Assembly (NCBI RefSeq): GCF_017313785.1
Contig: NZ_JAFLNL010000001.1
Coordinates: 496,001 to 560,000 of the forward strand
DNA length: 64,000 nt
Direction of reading: 5' to 3'
From: Flagellimonas aurea
GTDB taxonomy: Bacteria; Bacteroidota; Bacteroidia; Flavobacteriales; Flavobacteriaceae
This document shows positions 61,673 through 64,000 of the stretch, in pieces; position 1 is the first letter of the stretch, and each line of letters begins with the position of its first letter. Made by a program: the position numbers and the translations under genes. The notes under the pieces were generated by a model. That model did no database searches, was not told the DNA's origin, and saw only the letters and a list, made by a program, of their open reading frames with translations.

Positions 61673-62722
61673 CTATACATCGTCATAATCCACCTTTATA
61701 CTTGGGGTGGTAGGATGCGATTGACAGGTGAGGATAAACCCTTCTTCAATTTCGCTGTCGGTAAGGATCTGGTTTCTTACCATTTCCACCTTCCCTTCGG
61801 TAAGTCGCGCAATGCAGCTACTGCAAACACCGCCTTGGCAAGAGTACGGAGCATCTATATCTTCTTTTAGGACTGCATCCAACACCCGTTCCTTTTTGTC
61901 CATTACAAAGGTAAAGGTCTCATCGTCCAAAAGAACATCCACTCTAGTTTTGCCTTCCAGTTCTTCAGCAAGCTCGTCATCGCCATCATCATCCGTGGTA
62001 AAGAGCTCAAAATGGATTTTTTCCTTGGGAACACCATTGTCTTGTAAGGTATCCGTTACCTGATCTATCATTTCTTCTGGGCCACAAAGGTAAAAACCAT
62101 CAAACTCGGTTCCCTTGAACTTGTTTTTGAGCACAAAATTCACGGTCGAACGCTCTATCCGTCCAAAAAGGGCATCTTCCTCGGTGGACCTGCTGTACAC
62201 ATACTGTACAAAAAAGCGGTCTCCATAACGTTCCTTAATGGATTGTATGGTCTTAAAATACATGGTCTCTTCGGGAGATTGATTTCCGAAGACCAAGACA
62301 AAATTGCTTTCTGTGTTGCTCTCCAAAACTGTTTGGGCAATGCTCATGATGGGAGTAATACCGCTTCCCGCTGCAAAAGCCGCTATCTTTTTTGGAGAAG
62401 AGGCATCAAAAATAAAGCGCCCTTCGGGGACCATTACCTCAATTTCGTCCCCAGCCTTCAACTGCTCGTTGGCAAAGACGGAAAAAGTTCCCCCTTCCAT
62501 TTTTTTGATACCCACCGTCAATTTTCCAGACGAAGGTGGTGATGAAATGGAATAGGCCCTGCGAAGTTCCTTTCCATCCAAAGAGAATTTTAAGGTAATG
62601 TATTGACCAGCTTTAAAGCTGTAATCCTCTTTTAAGTTTTCCGGTATGTCAAAGGTAAGGGCCACGGCATTTGGCGTCAATCGGTCCACCGCGGCTATTT
62701 TTAGGGCATGAAAATGACTCAT
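61673..62722 (-). CDS. FAD/NAD(P) oxidoreductase with C-terminal 2Fe-2S ferredoxin (PaaE-like)
   Basis: A 349-residue ferredoxin reductase-type protein. FAD-binding 'GQYITLKF' and 'RRAYSISSPPSSGKL' (about 40-70), NAD-binding 'GSGITPIMSIAQTVL' (about 118-132) and 'YLCGPEEMID', then a 2Fe-2S domain at the C-terminus with SCQGGVCSSC (about 290-300) and a fourth Cys in 'LTCQSHP' (about 332). This is the PaaE/HmpA-type electron carrier. No phenylacetate genes (paaABCD) are in view, so the partner oxygenase is unknown. A perfect -7 element lies at 62746-62739. Confidence 0.93.
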   Translation of the reverse strand: MSHFHALKIAAVDRLTPNAVALTFDIPENLKEDYSFKAGQYITLKFSLDGKELRRAYSISSPPSSGKLTVGIKKMEGGTFSVFANEQLKAGDEIEVMVPEGRFIFDASSPKKIAAFAAGSGITPIMSIAQTVLESNTESNFVLVFGNQSPEETMYFKTIQSIKERYGDRFFVQYVYSRSTEEDALFGRIERSTVNFVLKNKFKGTEFDGFYLCGPEEMIDQVTDTLQDNGVPKEKIHFELFTTDDDGDDELAEELEGKTRVDVLLDDETFTFVMDKKERVLDAVLKEDIDAPYSCQGGVCSSCIARLTEGKVEMVRNQILTDSEIEEGFILTCQSHPTTPSIKVDYDDV

Positions 62723-62738
62723 GTATCGAATTTTGCTG

Positions 62739-62746
62739 CAAAATTA
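62739..62746 (-). promoter_or_regulatory. -7 promoter element for the PaaE-like reductase gene
   Basis: On the minus strand TAATTTTG, a perfect TAnnTTTG match ending 16 bases before the ATG. Confidence 0.55.
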
Positions 62747-62842
62747 AGCATTACATACTTTTTGCACGCCTATTTTTATAAAAAGCATGTCTCTTCTGTA
62801 ACAAATCCGATAAATTAGACACCAACTAAAAAAACGCCAACC

Positions 62843-64000
62843 ATGCTCAAACATTTTATTGGACTCCAATGGAAGTCTTTTTTTAGGTCAGCAACTTTTA
62901 AGACCGAGATTTGGTTTAAGATATTGATGGCCTTGGGGGCCCTATACTTTATTGTGGTTTTCCTAGGAATGGGTGTCGGAGCCTTTTTCTTGATCAAGGA
63001 AATGGAAATTGGGGATCCGCTTCGTGTTGTCAATCAGTTTATGATCTATTATTTGGCCTTTGACCTAGTGTTTAGGTACATGCTGCAAAAAATGCCCGTC
63101 ACCAATATCAAACCTTTGCTCTATCTGCCCATTAGCAAGAGCAAAGTGGTCAATTTTTCATTGGGAAAAACGGTCATATCCTTCTTTAACCTTGCACATG
63201 CCTTCTTCTTTATTCCGTTTAGTATAGTTTTACTTGTGGAGGGATATCCACCTTTGCAAGTCGTAGGTTGGCATCTGGCATTAATGGCCATAATTTACTG
63301 TAACAACTTTATCAATGTAATGGTGAACAACCAGAATGTGGTTTTTTATGTCATTGCGGCATTGTTCATTGTTGCGGGTGCATCACAGTATTACCAATGG
63401 TTTGATATTACCATCTATACCGGTCCAATTTTCGATTTTTTCTACGACATCCCTTGGACGGCGATTATCCCTTGGTTGATTTTGATAGGATTGTATTATG
63501 GCGCCTTTGCCTATTTTAAAAAACATATGTATCTGGATGGCGGTTTGGCCAAGAAACAGACCGAGGCCAAGACCGAAAACCTCGAATGGTTGGATCGCTT
63601 TGGGAATTTGGGAACCTTCCTGAAGAACGACATCAAACTGATAAAACGAAACAAACGATCACGTTCTGCCGTAATTGCAGGCGCCTTCTTTATATTTTAT
63701 GGACTCCTGTTTTTTACCGGGGCTTTGGAAGTTTACGATGGCCCTTTCTGGAAAATCTTTGCAGGGATATTCGTTACCGGCGGTTTCCTGTTCAGTTTTG
63801 GGCAGTACGTGCCCAGTTGGGACAGTAGTTATTACCCCTTGATGATGAGCCAAAACATCAAATATCGCGAATACCTCTCCTCAAAATGGTATTTGGTGAT
63901 TATTGCGACCATTATATCCACCATTTTGGCCACTTTCTATATCTATTTTGGATGGGAAGCCTATGCTGCCGTTTTGGTAGGGGGCATTTATAATATTGGT
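62843..64000 (+). CDS. DUF5687 family membrane protein (partial, runs off the window)
   Basis: An open frame from ATG 62843 to the last base (386 codons, no stop). The start MLKHFIGLQWKSFFRSATFK is typical of DUF5687. Several pairs of membrane helices alternate with short loops ('LPISKSKVVNFSLGKTVISFF', then 'FLKNDIKLIKRNKRSRSAVIAG'). The family resembles ABC-2 type permeases, so an ATP-binding subunit gene may follow beyond the window. The 120 bases before it are shared with the divergent reductase gene and hold no other gene. Confidence 0.9.
   Translation, partial: MLKHFIGLQWKSFFRSATFKTEIWFKILMALGALYFIVVFLGMGVGAFFLIKEMEIGDPLRVVNQFMIYYLAFDLVFRYMLQKMPVTNIKPLLYLPISKSKVVNFSLGKTVISFFNLAHAFFFIPFSIVLLVEGYPPLQVVGWHLALMAIIYCNNFINVMVNNQNVVFYVIAALFIVAGASQYYQWFDITIYTGPIFDFFYDIPWTAIIPWLILIGLYYGAFAYFKKHMYLDGGLAKKQTEAKTENLEWLDRFGNLGTFLKNDIKLIKRNKRSRSAVIAGAFFIFYGLLFFTGALEVYDGPFWKIFAGIFVTGGFLFSFGQYVPSWDSSYYPLMMSQNIKYREYLSSKWYLVIIATIISTILATFYIYFGWEAYAAVLVGGIYNIG

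Noticed and set aside
1..64000. tRNA, rRNA, CRISPR array, insertion sequence or prophage
   Set aside because: Reading by eye I found no tRNA T-loop-like cluster, no regularly spaced repeats and no transposase, integrase or phage structural gene; a dedicated tRNA and repeat search would be needed for certainty.

Overview
The window reads as chromosomal DNA of a marine-type flavobacterium (Bacteroidota, Flavobacteriaceae; the protein set looks most like the Muricauda/Flagellimonas/Allomuricauda/Maribacter group, but the genus is an inference). The evidence is the many families largely confined to Bacteroidota or Flavobacteriia (DUF4175, DUF4837, DUF5687, DUF6327, DUF6341, DUF6427, DUF6747, DUF6909 and DUF4254 types), a large OmpA/PD40 envelope protein, and repeated matches to the Bacteroidota promoter -7 element TAnnTTTG just upstream of start codons. 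I saw no tRNA, rRNA, CRISPR array, transposase, integrase or phage structural gene.

Layout. 1-2,900: tail of a small membrane-protein operon, an SPFH/band 7 protein and gltX. 3,050-10,960: DUF4175 giant coiled-coil membrane protein, ybeY and mnmG as one unit, then a lipoprotein, a methyltransferase and an OmpH-like lipoprotein. Two near-identical 16-bp palindromes of the parS type flank mnmG. 11,000-14,900 (minus strand): DoxX-like proteins, a Crp/Fnr regulator, three small membrane proteins and the DNA polymerase III delta' gene. 15,060-26,220: pgk, a MltD-like lytic transglycosylase with two LysM domains, DUF4837 lipoprotein, the OmpA/PD40 protein, tatA, an M23 peptidase, a bacterial GH3 protein and a DUF6909 protein.

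26,225-53,081 is a nearly gap-free, same-strand surface polysaccharide cluster of 23 genes. It starts with a Wzz-like chain-length protein and the four dTDP-L-rhamnose genes (order rmlD-B-A-C). UDP-ManNAcA genes (wecB, wecC) follow, with a secreted beta-helix protein between them. Next come an F420-hydrogenase-beta-like iron-sulfur protein, a Wzx flippase, a pyruvyl transferase, glycosyltransferases, an EpsG-like polymerase and an acetyltransferase. An amidino-sugar module comes next: PP-loop amidotransferase plus HisH- and HisF-like partners. The end of the cluster holds a two-domain oxidoreductase, an O-antigen ligase family protein, a heparinase II/III family protein, a WbuB-like glycosyltransferase, a WecA-like initiating transferase and a UDP-glucuronate decarboxylase-like SDR. 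The layout fits Wzx/Wzy-dependent synthesis of a repeat unit carrying rhamnose, an acidic amino sugar, pyruvate/acetyl decorations and an amidine group. The central part looks more A+T rich than the flanks.

53,080-64,000: a short imperfect inverted-repeat element, purD, DUF6341 and DUF6427 proteins, DUF4254 overlapping a family 9 glycosyltransferase, a lipoprotein, an arsenosugar pair (arsS plus a peroxidase-like protein), a fasciclin protein, a patatin-like phospholipase, a flavin/2Fe-2S reductase and the start of a DUF5687 protein that runs off the window.

The points most worth following are the parS-like pair around mnmG, the amidino-sugar module whose HisF homologue has lost the catalytic Asp11, its linkage to a two-domain oxidoreductase and a heparinase-like protein, the phosphorylase-like C-terminus of the DUF6909 protein, and the short-leader or leaderless promoter geometry at several genes.
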